A DNA stretch of 64,000 nt from assembly GCF_003073045.1 (NCBI RefSeq), contig NC_037593.1, positions 22,811,868-22,875,867 of the forward strand, given 5' to 3'. A program made the position numbers and the translations under genes. Position 1 is the first letter of the stretch; each line of letters opens with the position of its first letter. Source of the stretch: Pomacea canaliculata (taxonomy: Eukaryota > Mollusca > Gastropoda > Architaenioglossa > Ampullariidae). Positions 13,801 to 22,435 of this stretch are shown here, in pieces. The notes beneath the pieces are model-generated. The model made no database searches, was not told the origin of the DNA, and saw only the letters and a program-made list of their open reading frames with translations.

Positions 13801-14061
13801 GTTGGTCTGGTTTGACCATGTGACTCGACACTCTAAGACTATGGTTCAAGGTACCGTGAAGAGTGATCGACGCCGAGGAGGACAGAGGAAGAATTGGGCA
13901 ACGAACATAAAGGAGTCTCTTCGCCATTTCACGACTCGTTGAGCCTTAAGGATGACATGTCCAGATGACTTACCCGTAATGATGACTGCAAGAAAGCAGC
14001 CCTGTAGGAGAGCAAGCTGCATGATGAGGGCCAGACGACGACTGGGTGCTGCTCGTGACAT
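2327..14061 (-). CDS. Gene A: secreted ShKT(x6)-mucin-Ly6-like modular protein
   Basis: Ten coding exons on the minus strand: 14061-13974 (signal peptide), 13231-13106, 8914-8777, 8306-8178, 7731-7615, 7054-6929, 6693-6559 (ShKT 1-6), 4559-3351 (Thr/Ser-rich), 2952-2772 and 2504-2327 (Ly6-like). They sum to 2427 bp, a clean 808-residue frame ending in TGA. Every junction through the start of the Ly6 module is phase 1, so the ShKT and mucin exons are interchangeable cassettes. The start gives a basic N-terminus then a hydrophobic core (LALIMQLALLQGCFLAVII). There is no hydrophobic C-terminal tail, so the product is predicted to be secreted rather than GPI-anchored. ShKT domains are common in invertebrate secreted and extracellular-matrix proteins and do not by themselves mean a toxin. 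Function is not recognised; a mucus or surface adhesive/defence role is only inference. Exon joins are read by eye. Confidence 0.8.
3351..4559 (-). CDS. Gene A mucin-like Thr/Ser-rich repeat exon
   Basis: A single 1209-bp phase 1-1 exon (403 codons) with acceptor ttttatttcag and donor GTAAGA. It holds about 23 imperfect units of roughly 12 residues with consensus TTQSTGNVTTDL or TTQSTGTIVTDL, some carrying an extra ISPSV insert. This gives dense Thr/Ser for O-glycosylation and a recurrent Asn-Val-Thr N-glycosylation sequon in many units. The repeat is also clear at DNA level as ~36-bp units. The frame is open throughout, so it is under coding constraint or recently homogenised. Confidence 0.8.
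6559..6693 (-). CDS. Gene A ShKT exon 6
   Basis: A 135-bp phase 1-1 exon between a tatattttag acceptor and a GTAAGA donor. It encodes one six-cysteine ShKT domain, CRDIAG...C...CEDHLARFLCAKTCKLC, with the terminal CxxxCxxC typical of the family. A Glu/Ser/Thr/Pro linker precedes the first cysteine. It is the last ShKT cassette before the mucin exon. Confidence 0.8.
6929..7054 (-). CDS. Gene A ShKT exon 5
   Basis: A 126-bp phase 1-1 exon, acceptor ttcttcag, donor GTCAGT. The six cysteines run CHDHATWINC, EIPEIC, LAAHYAC and PRTCNKC. It is closest to ShKT exons 1 and 2 of the same gene (CPRTCRKC ending). Confidence 0.8.
7215..7340. mobile_element. hAT-like MITE in a gene A intron
   Basis: A 126-bp segment starting CAGGCTCG and ending near CATGGCC carries internal GGGCCC blocks and a GATGCCTCGTCTGCCTGCC motif. 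TATATATA lies on both sides (7207-7214 and 7341-7348), the 8-bp size expected of a hAT target duplication. The flank is low complexity, so the duplication is weak evidence. A related fragment in inverted orientation lies at 21083-21115. Confidence 0.4.
7527..7731 (-). CDS. Gene A ShKT exon 4 with triplicated 3' end
   Basis: The exon 7731-7615 (117 bp, phase 1-1) encodes CYDRIDKNLC...CPATCKLC after a Gln-rich linker. Its last ~25 coding bases plus the splice donor occur three times with a 44-bp period: donors lie after 7615, 7571 and 7527 (GTGAGTA, GTGAGTA, GTGAGCA). Because 44 is not a multiple of three, only the first donor keeps the domain frame into the next exon; use of the others would read into a stop. 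Confidence 0.75.
7777..7807. repeat. (CAT)n microsatellite
   Basis: About ten tandem CAT units, followed by imperfect AATC and CATCA repeats to about 7855. It lies in the intron between ShKT exons 3 and 4. Confidence 0.9.
8178..8306 (-). CDS. Gene A ShKT exon 3
   Basis: A 129-bp phase 1-1 exon, acceptor gttttgcag, donor GTAAGC. It encodes CTDRGRDC...CNDILAKQLCALTCGIC with all six ShKT cysteines, after a Gln-rich linker. Confidence 0.8.
8429..9348. repeat. Local duplicate block, left copy (unexpanded)
   Basis: This block matches 11340-13728: the same flanks (ttaaagtgttttca near the left, gagacccacagca at the right), the same ShKT exon and the same intron sequence on each side. Here the CATACA/ACTACAGT motif occurs only a few times (8638-8712), whereas in the right copy it has expanded into a ~1.5-kb minisatellite. 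Confidence 0.8.
8777..8914 (-). CDS. Gene A ShKT exon 2
   Basis: A 138-bp phase 1-1 exon, acceptor gatgacacag, donor GTAGGT. It encodes CTDHVVWPSC...CEDPLASVFVCPRTCRKC. The domain is identical in its readable core to ShKT exon 1 at 13106-13231; the linker here is four residues longer. It arose by the local duplication described for this region. Confidence 0.8.
9349..9819. other. Intronic, nothing recognised
   Basis: Sequence between the duplicated block and the LINE fragment, within the long intron separating ShKT exons 1 and 2 of gene A. No exon, repeat family or RNA gene was recognised. Confidence 0.4.
9820..10400 (-). mobile_element. RTE-like LINE 3' fragment
   Basis: The minus strand encodes the C-terminal part of a LINE polyprotein. 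From the high coordinate it reads FKYLGATFSMDDSSTPD and AAMARLD-like text (about 10330-10200, frame-shifted), then ILLYGCDTWTL, IQAFKNKCLRRLLRISYREH and HVTRYDNLSKTI (10139-9846). These are the post-RT motifs shared by RTE-type elements. At least one frameshift and stops are visible, so it is inactive. It is inserted in the same strand as gene A, inside an intron. Confidence 0.8.
10401..11339. other. Intronic, no gene seen
   Basis: Remainder of the gene A intron. It holds a short (ATT)n run near 10643-10660 and AT-rich sequence. The small open frames at 10710-11001 have no recognisable similarity. Confidence 0.4.
11566..13060. repeat. 37-bp minisatellite, about 40 units
   Basis: Tandem array with core ACACAACTACAGTCATACAT followed by ACATATATTGTAGTGTC. 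Most units are 37 bp; shorter ones (about 29-33 bp) lie at both edges and near 12590-12630. Each unit carries a short inverted repeat, TGTAGT...ACTACA, around GTCACACA. It lies in a gene A intron, directly downstream of ShKT exon 1. Open frames with repeated Thr/Tyr/Ser/His text here are simply the translated satellite. Confidence 0.95.
13106..13231 (-). CDS. Gene A ShKT exon 1
   Basis: A 126-bp phase 1-1 exon, acceptor gatgacacag, donor GTAGGT, encoding CTDHVVWPSC...CPRTCRKC. It is a near copy of exon 8777-8914 with the linker shortened by an in-frame 12-bp difference. It is the first ShKT cassette after the signal peptide. Confidence 0.8.
13765..13945 (+). mobile_element. RTE-like LINE C-terminal fragment
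   Basis: Plus-strand translation gives the LINE tail motif VTRHSKTMVQGTVKSDRRRG and then QRKNWATNIKESL, matching the HVTRYDNLSKTI region of the opposite-strand fragment at 9846-10139. Only this short piece remains. It lies in intron 1 of gene A, antisense to the gene, about 30 bp downstream of the signal-peptide donor. Confidence 0.7.
13974..14061 (-). CDS. Gene A signal-peptide exon
   Basis: An 88-bp first coding exon: ATG at 14061, then 29 codons and a phase 1 GTAAGTC donor. The peptide has Arg residues near the start and a hydrophobic core LALIMQLALLQGCFLAVII ending in Thr-Gly, a good secretory signal. Its phase matches the ShKT exons downstream, which is the main reason for joining it to gene A. 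Confidence 0.7.
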
Positions 14062-14530
14062 TTCACTTCCTTCCCGACCCCACGTGACGAGACAAGTTCC
14101 CCAGGGAAGAGTTCAGTTTGTACCGATGGTCTCTGGCTTCTGTCACAGTGCTGCAGGCAAACTGTCAATGAGGCGGGGATCTGCTTCTAGAGATAAAGCG
14201 GTTGGCGCTATCTGCTGAGGAATGTGTACCCCAACCACACCCAGGTAACAATCAAAGTTCATCGTCTGACCAGTATCTGATCAAGTTTTGCTTTCTTTCG
14301 CGCACGCACGCACAGACACACATTCTATTTCTCTCTCCATCTCATCATGTCTATTCACTGTATTCTGGCTGAGACAAATAAGTATGTACCCAGCTCTGAA
14401 ATCATTTTGATAACTGTACGCAGCCAGGTGGAACACAATGTCAAGAAGGAAGCAGTTCAAACAGAAAGAACGAATTGCAGAAAGAAAGACATCTGCTCTC
14501 AAAGACAGAATGACACAAAAATGATAGGCT
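14062..14530. other. Upstream region of gene A
   Basis: Sequence just 5' of the gene A start on the minus strand; the promoter is expected here. No clear TATA box or other site could be assigned. Confidence 0.3.
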
Positions 14531-14535
14531 GCACT

Positions 14536-14558
14536 ATATTATTATTATTATTATTATA

Positions 14559-14622
<64 letters not shown>
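14536..14622. repeat. (ATT)n microsatellite
   Basis: Nearly uninterrupted ATT/TTA trinucleotide array of about 87 bp with one ATA break near 14555. Confidence 0.95.
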
Positions 14623-14629
<7 letters not shown>

Positions 14630-14879
14630 TCCTTCCATGTACCAAGGTTTTCACCGCATGTACGGCTCAGTACTGGCTTTCGCCGTCAGTGTCTTAAAAT
14701 TTTCGAAGAGCAAGCTGCACGTGACTTCAGCCGAAGGAGAAGAAATTTTTTTGAAGAAGTTAATGAAGAGCTTCTATTGCATGATGTTCTCTCAGATGTT
14801 GGGTAGTGTATGCGAAACTGGGCGTCTTTGAAAAACACCTCATGCTGCCTGAAAGAAATCTTCTAACTTGTAGTGTACC

Positions 14880-15200
14880 TCAGTGATGGCTTAAAGTAAA
14901 ATCTTCTCATTGCATTTCACAGTCCAGACTCTTTCCTGCAAAGCCTATCAAATGCCTTCTTAAGGTCAATGAACTTGTGAAACTCTTACTGTTGTAGAGG
15001 CTTTTCTGTCATGAAGCGACAGCTAAGACCTGTTCAACTCCTGATTGGTCTAAACCCTAATCCTAACCTGCTCTTCCGTTAGCTCTTCCTCAGCTGTGGT
15101 CAGGCGCTTGGGTGGTTGATAAGGTTGACAACTTTCTTATTCTGCTACTGGCTGAAGTTCTTTTTCTTGGCAAACCTCAGACAGTTGGCTTTGCTTCCAA
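14880..15200 (-). mobile_element. RTE-like LINE reverse-transcriptase fragment
   Basis: The minus strand encodes AEEELTEEQVRIRV and, further on, HKFIDLKKAFDRLCRKESGL, which match the RT block AEExxxEQAGFRxGRS...FIDxxKAFDR of LINEs. Stops interrupt the frame. It sits between genes A and B. Confidence 0.7.
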
Positions 15201-15340
15201 CCTAAACACTCGTATTCCGGAAAATGACAGGCAACATAATTAAAGTCCATCTCAAAGAAAATTAAAGACAAACTAGAATCTCTTTATTTCATACTTTCAA
15301 CTGTTTTGAGACACAAATGCAGTCTAAGTAGCCGCCCAGC

Positions 15341-15387
15341 TTTTTAGGGTTTGTACAGTTTCTCTGTTCGTGGCATGGCATTGATAT
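15341..15387 (-). pseudogene. Relic of a Ly6 last exon
   Basis: The minus strand reads GNINAMPRTEKLYKP then a stop, clearly related to the end of the Ly6 module (CNANNVPPAEKLYKP stop) of genes A and B. Nothing more of the exon is recognisable. It lies ~200 bp downstream of gene B's own last exon, so it is a leftover third copy. Confidence 0.6.
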
Positions 15388-15564
15388 TACCGATCTCACC
15401 AAGTAGGTCAGGAAATACTAGGAAGTATCATACAGCATAACAGAAATCCATTTAAGAAAAGCCTTTAATCAAGATACTTTTCTTTATTTCAGAACCTGTA
15501 CATTTTAAGGGAAGACAGAAACTTCAACATGGTCCAAGTGAGCACACATTTTGTCTTCATATTT

Positions 15565-16184
15565 TCAGGGCTTGTACAATTTCTCTGCTGGTGGTACATT
15601 ATTAGCATTGCAATCATCTCCATAGCAGCACAGATGGCATACCAGGTCGTCTTTATAGATTGAAGGATCAAATTGAGTACACTGCTGTTTGTCTGAAGAC
15701 TCCATGTACCACTCTGAATTACAGATTGTTTCGTTGACACATCTGGAAACCAGAATACCAGTTAGGGACAAGAGTTCCAGGAAGACCAGGTGACCAATTA
15801 GAAAGTAAAGTTTGGCCTAAAATGTGTTTATGGTGATGTTATCAAGTGAGTGATCAACAGGCTAAAATTGGGTCTCAATTCTTGAACAAGATTTTATATA
15901 TTTTAATATTTAATAACTGGACTACAGTTGAGTGCAGATGTTTAAAATGAATTATGAGATGTCACATGAAATATTATGATGCCCCCTTTTTTTGTAACAA
16001 CTGACCGTTTGTACATCCTCATCTGGCCGTTTGTCTGGATGATGTCGTTCATGCAGTAAGGAGTGTCATCGTGACACTGAGAGCTGTCTGCCTCAAAGAT
16101 CTCTTCGTCAGTGCAGGGCAGGTCACCATCCAGGTTACCACATTGACTGCAGACCGAGGGTTTCAGGTGTCTGGATTGCTGTTG
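15565..16184 (-). CDS. Gene B Ly6/uPAR-like module (two exons)
   Basis: Exon 15742-15565 is 178 bp, the same length as in gene A, and differs by only a few residues (FDPSIYKDDLVC against FDPTIYTDDVVC). Exon 16184-16006 encodes CSQCGNLDGDLPC...CHDDTPYCMND. The junction is the same phase 2 CG|A. The intervening intron is also nearly identical to that of gene A, far more alike than the rest of the two genes. Confidence 0.75.
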
Positions 16185-19100
16185 CTGATAGAAACAGATG
16201 GTCCTGATCAAGGTAGGTTTGCTTGTAATGATCATAATGCTGCCACTACCATCATATCACAACAGGGTGGTCATTGTGTACAAACATCAGAGACCTTTAA
16301 TCCATTGTCTACTCTTTGTCTCTGCTCTGCTGTTAGAACATTTCACTACGACATGTAGAAAGACAGGGAAAAGTGTAGACAAGTGATATAATGGTATACA
16401 TCGTATTTATATGCGAATAAAACACACAGCAAGCAAACAGTCTAATGCTGTACATGTCATATCAAGAAGGAAAACATCTACTTGTCAAGCAAACCGTTTT
16501 ATGTCGTACTTGTCAAAAACGAGAACTTAACCAATAATGCTTTACCAACCAAGTAAGAAAACTTATGCCAAAAAAACGGGTTCATCGTGTATTAACAAAA
16601 ATGTTAATGTTGTACTAGTGAAGAAAATTATGTAGTAAGTGTCGAGTAATGCCTTATCTCTGGGTTTGTTGGAGGTGGTCGTGCCGTAGTAGGGCTGAGA
16701 ATGATGCTGGCCACCAAATGTGGTTCAACAAGTCGACTAATGATGTGTTTGTCAAGCAAACCGCTAAAGTTTTACCTGTAAAGTAAGAGAGTTGATGTTA
16801 TACTTGCTCTACCGTAGATGACTTGTGTGTGTCCATGGTTGAAGCAGAGGCTGACCGTGTGATCATAGTCCACGTTGGTCGCGCAGTAATGGTTGTATAT
16901 GACCATGTTGATGTTTATAGGTTGATGAGTTTACAGATATCATGATAAGTGTTAACAATCTCGATGTAGTTGACTCGATCGTTGATGACACAGTCATTGT
17001 TGATGTCTCCGAGATTCTGAGTTCTACAGTAAAGAGCAAAACAGTCAGCTTTGACAGAGACAGGACATGAACAAAAATAATGTATACAAATATTGTCAAT
17101 CGACTAGAAAACAACAATAAATCATCTCTAAATGCATGTAGTTCATCCATGCCGCCAGAGTGTAAAGTGCAGACGATGGGTGCACACCAAGCTGATGTCA
17201 GAAGAGAGGTTGTCCTCTTTGATGCCAGTCCTCAGTAGGATTCGGCTAAGGCTGTTTCTGAACAGGTTTGCTTGTAATGTTCATAAGGCGGCCATTGTCT
17301 ATCTAGAGAAATGAATTTAGAGATAGTCTAGACAGAGGACCTTAACCCTGTCTGAGTGGGGAGATGTATCGAGGAAGGTGGCAAAGCCAGGATACAGAGA
17401 AGAAGAGTTAGAGTGAAGAGTGCAGAGCAAGGACGTGTCGAGCCGTAGAGCACATATGTGAGACTGATATATGTGTAAATAAGTACATGTATATGCGTTC
17501 AACCAGAGTCCAGTGTTTGTATTGAGAGAGAAGATATAACAGCCACAACTTCAGTTACAAAATATCGCAGTGGGTGGACATCGTGTGTACTTGTAAAGTA
17601 AGAGAGTTGATGTTATACTTGCTCTACCTGGCGTAGATGACTTTTGTGTGTCCATGGTTGAAACAATGGTTGACCCTGCGATCATAGTCGAAGTTTGTGG
17701 CCCAGTAGTGGTTGTTTCTGGCCTTGGTGATGTTTGATAGGTTGATGTGTGTGCAGATGTCCTGGTAGATGTCGACGTCGATGGCGAGGCAATACTTGCT
17801 CTACCTGGCACAGATGACATGGTTGCTGCAGTGGTTGACTCTGTGACTGCTGGCAACGTTTGTGACGTAGCAGAGGCTGTTGTTGGACTTGTTGGTCTAC
17901 TTTGGTTTGGCATGAGTGTAGATGTCTGGGTAAATGTTGAAGTTGATGGCGATGTAGTTGACACAATCGTTGATGACGAGTCACTCTGCTGATGTAGTGG
18001 TTGAACTATTGCAATGACGTTAGATGGGATGTAGTTGACACAATCGTTGATGGCGATGTAGTTGACACAATCGTTGATGACGCAGTCACTGTTGATGTCT
18101 GCGAGGTGACGAGCTCTACAGAAGAGATAGAGGAAACAGCCTTGACTGAGATGGGACATGAGCAAAGATAATTAATACTACAAATATTGTCAATCAACTA
18201 TTATCCAAAAACAAAAACAAATCCCGTCTACATGCATATACTTCATCCATGCCGCCATAGAGTAAAGTGAAGACGACTAGTTGTACGCCAAACTGATGTC
18301 AGTCCCTAGGATGTGGCTGCTTTTGTACAGGAGATCCATATCGTGTCAATTAAAATTATCTTGTACTAAGTTTTCTCCCAGATTGAATTGAAGTTAGTGT
18401 GTGAAAGTAGCCGTCAGAGCGTGATTTGCTCCTGCAGTCCGGCGGTACCATACATCCTCGGGACAAAGAGAGTACATCATGTATACATTCTATCTACAAA
18501 GTACACGTGTACATGCTCCAGACAAAGAGTACATGTGTACATTCTCCGGACACTCACCACACTTGCTACACGTCAGTGGACACAAGTAGACGTGGAACTT
18601 ATCGATACAGTTGGCGGCCATTTCACAGAAGAACGTGTCCATTTTGTTTTGACAGGAAGCCCTCGGCAGGTTATTGTACTCCTCTGTGGTAAGCACAAAC
18701 TTAAGAACATTACACTGAGGTGTCCTGTCTTAATCAACATCAGCTATAGGTATTATGAATGAAAAAAACTGTATGGAGTGGCACAGAAGATTTGTCGATT
18801 AAGAATTACATACAAATTGTTCATATTCAGTCAGTGGTCAGATGATAGACCCAGCATAGACAAATAATTTATGTACGATTGGTGGTCAGATCAAGGATCA
18901 TCTCTAAACAAACGGTTTACATGCTGTCTGGGGTCAAATTAAGGATCATATAATTATATATATAAGGTCCGTAGTGAGATGAACCTAAATCTTTGCAAAT
19001 GATGGTATAGGGGAAATAATACGTGTAGGGGAGATAAGTAGTGTCAGGAAGGGGACTTTATCGACGGTGAGTGGTACACGCGGACCAGTCTGAGACAAAC

Positions 19101-19647
19101 ATGGCTAATGTAGAGTGAACCTCGATCATGTCTCTGCCACGTGACTTCGGCAATAATTTTTATCCTTTTTTAACTTATCTAATTACAACTCCGCTAAAGG
19201 GTGAACGTGTTTGTTTATTTTTTTATTTTTTTTTAAAGATAGCTTCATTCACGATGTGAAACTGTTCAGAGGCTGTAGTGTTGGCGAGATTTTCATCTCT
19301 GTCCTAACCATGTAATACGAGTACCTACCCATGGTAATACGAGTACCTGCCCTTACCATGTAATACGAGTACCTGCCAACAAGCAACAAACACTGGTCTT
19401 CATGTCGGTTATTGCTGTATGTTAAGGAGTGGATATGTACCCCGTTAACATCGCTTATTATCGAGAAGAAAGGCTATTAGAATAGCAACTGTGTATTTAG
19501 AGATATTAAAGGTAGCCGCACCACACTTTTCACAATACAAGGGGCAGATGTGAACCGTCGCCACTGGATCCTCGCAGACACGTGACATGTTTGAGCAGGA
19601 AGCGATCTTGTCGTGACACTGAGAGGTTGCGGCACTTGCAGACAGCA
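15565..19647 (-). CDS. Gene B: ShKT(x2)-mucin-Ly6-like paralogue, 5' end not found
   Basis: Minus-strand exons: 19647-19522 and 18683-18558 (ShKT, 126 bp each, phase 1-1), 18115-17628 (Thr/Ser-rich), about 16184-16006 and 15742-15565 (Ly6-like). The architecture is that of gene A with fewer ShKT cassettes. The first exon shown starts at a ttctgtgcag acceptor, so a signal-peptide exon should lie further upstream, but none was recognised. The mucin exon is 488 bp, not a multiple of three, and its frame changes near 18006-18030. The Ly6 exon 1 is 2 bp shorter at its start than in gene A, so either another acceptor (16170) is used or the frame is broken. Gene B may be a decaying paralogue, or these may be sequence errors. 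Confidence 0.65.
16813..17023 (-). pseudogene. Degenerate duplicate of the gene B mucin exon
   Basis: It begins after a tactgtag acceptor with ELRISETSTMTVSSTIESTT, matching ELVTSQTSTVTASSTIVSTT of exon 18115-17628, and ends near the same GTAGAGCAAGTATAAC donor context. The middle has been deleted and the frame runs into a stop. Flanking intron sequence (AGAGAGTTGATGTTATACTT) is shared with the intact exon, so exon and flanks were copied together. Confidence 0.65.
17628..18115 (-). CDS. Gene B mucin-like exon (frame break)
   Basis: Acceptor ctcttctgtag, donor GTAGAGC. It encodes Ser/Thr/Pro-rich sequence (STIVSTTSPST, STSTFTQTSTLMPNQSRPTS, SVPGRASIASPSTSTSTRTS). Unlike gene A it has no long tight tandem repeat; STIVSTTS recurs three times. 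The frame used at the 5' end stops near 18006 and the rest is open in another frame. Confidence 0.6.
18558..18683 (-). CDS. Gene B ShKT exon 2
   Basis: A 126-bp phase 1-1 exon, acceptor cttaccacag, donor GTGAGT. It encodes CQNKMDTFFC, EMAANC, IDKFHVYLC and PLTCSKC, all six cysteines present. Confidence 0.8.
19522..19647 (-). CDS. Gene B ShKT exon 1
   Basis: A 126-bp phase 1-1 exon, acceptor ctttctgtgcag, donor GTGCGG (weak). It encodes CHDKIASC, SNMSRVC, EDPVATVHIC and PLYCEKC, closest to the CEDPLASVFVC type of gene A exons 1 and 2. Confidence 0.75.
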
Positions 19648-20732
19648 CTGCACAGAAAGAAGAAAGGATTTACAATATTTGGTTTTTCTGTATTACTTTG
19701 TATCAACTCTGTGTTGTGAGCGTGCGAGCATATATACTTACATTATAATCTGAGATATTTTAGTGTCAGTATCCAAGGTTAATATCAGCAGTCATATTAA
19801 AAGACTAAGCACATAGTTGGTTAGTCGCTTTGGCGGGAAAGTGCCAAATGATTTCGCACCATATAGTGAAGAGGGAAGAAGGGGAATGCCGAATTAACCC
19901 GGAGAAAACCTTAACGGCCCACCCTGCCAGCAGGCGTCACATACAGTGTCCGAAACGAGATCTGAACCCAGGCCTCTCACTACACTATCGAGCACCCTCT
20001 GAAGATAAGGTCCAACCGAGTGTTGTAACTGCTTTCTAACAAGCACTAGATATTCCTCCTGCAACAGCTGAGTGCACCCACCTTTAAAGACACTCAGGTG
20101 GTTATTGAAACAATTGAGTTAAGTTCATTACACTTATTACATTAATGTATTTCCCAGGGTACGATGAGTATTTCCATTCCGTTCAAGGGATACAAAAACT
20201 ATGAACATCGACTCGAACCTCTGCACAGGTTACATCCGTGCCATCGTGGGTAGACAAGCTCAGCTCCCGGTCCTCCCATGGGCTGTTGTTTACTATCTCA
20301 ATAGTCGTGTACTAACCTGATTTGTCGGCTTTCAAATTTGTGTATGTTAAATTGTTTGCACTTTGAATACCTGCCAGTTTAAGGTCTTTCACCTCGTGAA
20401 AAGATAAACTTCAGATTTTAGGAATCTGTGATATATTAATTTTTTTTTAAAAAATATCTACTCTCGGTAGGTCTTTAAGGCTCTTTACCGATTTAAGCCT
20501 ATGACTGGGACAAACAAAGTAGTAAACAAGGTTTGTTATCAAGAAAAAACAAAATGGACAACCAGTAATATCGTTAATGTTATTCATATTTGTGTCTCTA
20601 TCTCCCGAGAGACAGAAAGTGTGTGCGCACGTGGGTTTTTCTATTTGTTTTTGTAAGAGAGAAGAAAGGATGAGTGTACAAACAACTGTTTCCAACAACA
20701 GAAAAAAAAGGTTAGACTCGTTGACGCTCACC
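19648..20732. other. Upstream of gene B; possible dispersed repeat
   Basis: No signal-peptide exon for gene B was recognised. Around 19830-20015 the sequence, including a GAACCCAGG element, resembles a dispersed repeat carrying a CPKRDLNPGL-like frame on the plus strand; its family is not recognised. Confidence 0.3.
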
Positions 20733-20950
20733 TGTCAATGATATGGTCAAAGTGTAGTAAACTAAAGGGTTCATTCTTGACATCAAAGTTGTCTTGCCGA
20801 GGACAGAGATGTGTGCAGCCAGCTTCACTCCCCTCACTGTCGGACGAACGGAGGAAGGCGATGTGCGGGATTCTAGTCAGTGTCACCTGCGACAGGTGAA
20901 ACACTTCTCTCCATCCCGCACCCCCAAACATGGACAGATCCTGGTTCACT
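20733..20950 (-). CDS. Possible internal exon of an unidentified gene
   Basis: The minus strand is open across the whole interval between a good acceptor (ctgtatttag) and a good donor (GACAG|GTGAGC), encoding NQDLSMFGGAGWREVFHLSQ and ending FSLLHFDHIIDR. The 3' phase is 2, which does not fit the phase 1 exons of gene B, so it would belong to another gene. No family was recognised and no partner exon could be joined. Confidence 0.3.
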
Positions 20951-22435
20951 TCTAAATACAGGTCTCACCTGGAAATCTCGACAGTCGACCGTATCATCCA
21001 CTCGATCTCTCTCTCACAGCGGATGTTCGTGCAGATATGCTTGAATATCATCGTACTTGACACCATTGTAGCCAGGGCCAGGCAGACGAGGCACCTGCTT
21101 AGGGTCCCGCGCTTTTGATTAGATTGTTAAGACAAAATAAAACTGCTTAGAATTGTGTCTATTTATGTGTCTGTTCATGTGGAAAAAGTTGAATGTTTTA
21201 TATGCTGTGTTTAGTTAGAGAAATGACAGGACTCTTGTTTGCTTCAACGAAGTCTCGCCCTCCGATAACGTCAACTCGACCCCAGTGTGAGCTGATGCAA
21301 TATGGTTGGACATGAATCATACCCATCTTGATTGTTATTCACTAATATATATCACTAATCCAACTAACCACACACCACCCATCAGGTATGCTTGTGGATC
21401 GTGGCGTCGACGCCTCCGCACATGCCCTTTGCCTTGGCCCCCAAAGGAAGATAAAAAAAACAAGTTTGGCACAAGCTTTTAAGCAGATCTTATCATACTT
21501 AATATAATAAACTTTACTAATCATTCGAACCTTGCATGAGCCAAGACAGAAAGCATAACAGCCAAGTAGACCGACAATTACACTTGAAGTTCATGGGTCT
21601 GGAGAAGGTAAAATACAAACCACACAATACCTAATATTCTTTTAGCTTCCCTAGACCGATGTACTTAAAATGTTCATACTAGCACTACAAGACATCAACT
21701 ATTTTATGGTTGAAGTGTTAGCAAGCTTATATACATGGATCTTGGAGGAAGTAAAGGATAAACTACAAAAAGTGTTGAATTATTTGTATGTTAAGTTAAG
21801 CAGTAACATGCATTTGATAGCATTTATTGGTAAACTCTCTTTAAACATGATTATTGATATTGTTTTGAATGGCATTATACTTTAATCCCACACCATACAC
21901 TCAAGGCAAACCGCATTCCTACCACTGCCCTGATTAAGTAAATATTTATGTCTATGGGAATCACTCACTGTATTGTTGTAAGATGTTTCACACTTGGGTA
22001 TGGCCAGTCTGTGGAAGGACGTTCTGAGGTAATCCCCTTGATATTATTCTTTTGCTGTCCCATGTATTTTTGAAAGTATAATTTTCAGTCTGCTTGGTTG
22101 CAGCATTTGTCATAATCGGTAAAATATAATAGATTGGGTTGGTCCACCTTCGTCATATAATTTATTACTAAAATGCTTTCTTTCACATTGAAACAGGTAC
22201 CTTGTCACCATCACACCCTCCCCCGTTTCAGGTGTCTTTTCAGACAATCAAGAAAAACAGGAATTTTACAAAATCAAAATTCTGTTTCTGTAATGGAGGC
22301 TGAATGTAATCAATATGTTGGATTGCCTTGAAATCAAGTCATACATTAATTGAAAATTACTTGAGAATCTAAAGATCTTTGGAGAGTATAGTGGAGTTAT
22401 AAAATTATTGGAAAACAATGTTTTTCACACAAAAT
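20951..22435. other. Intergenic, no gene seen
   Basis: AT-rich. It contains a short hAT-like fragment at about 21083-21115 (CAGGCAGACGAGGCACCTGC) matching the inverted MITE end at 7285-7330. No exon was recognised. Confidence 0.4.

Noticed and set aside
17747-17992. Plus-strand Val/Asp-rich open frame
   Set aside because: It is the antisense shadow of the gene B Thr/Ser-rich exon.
20733-20950. 5' exon of gene B
   Set aside because: Its donor is phase 2 while the first gene B ShKT exon needs phase 1, so the two cannot be joined in frame.
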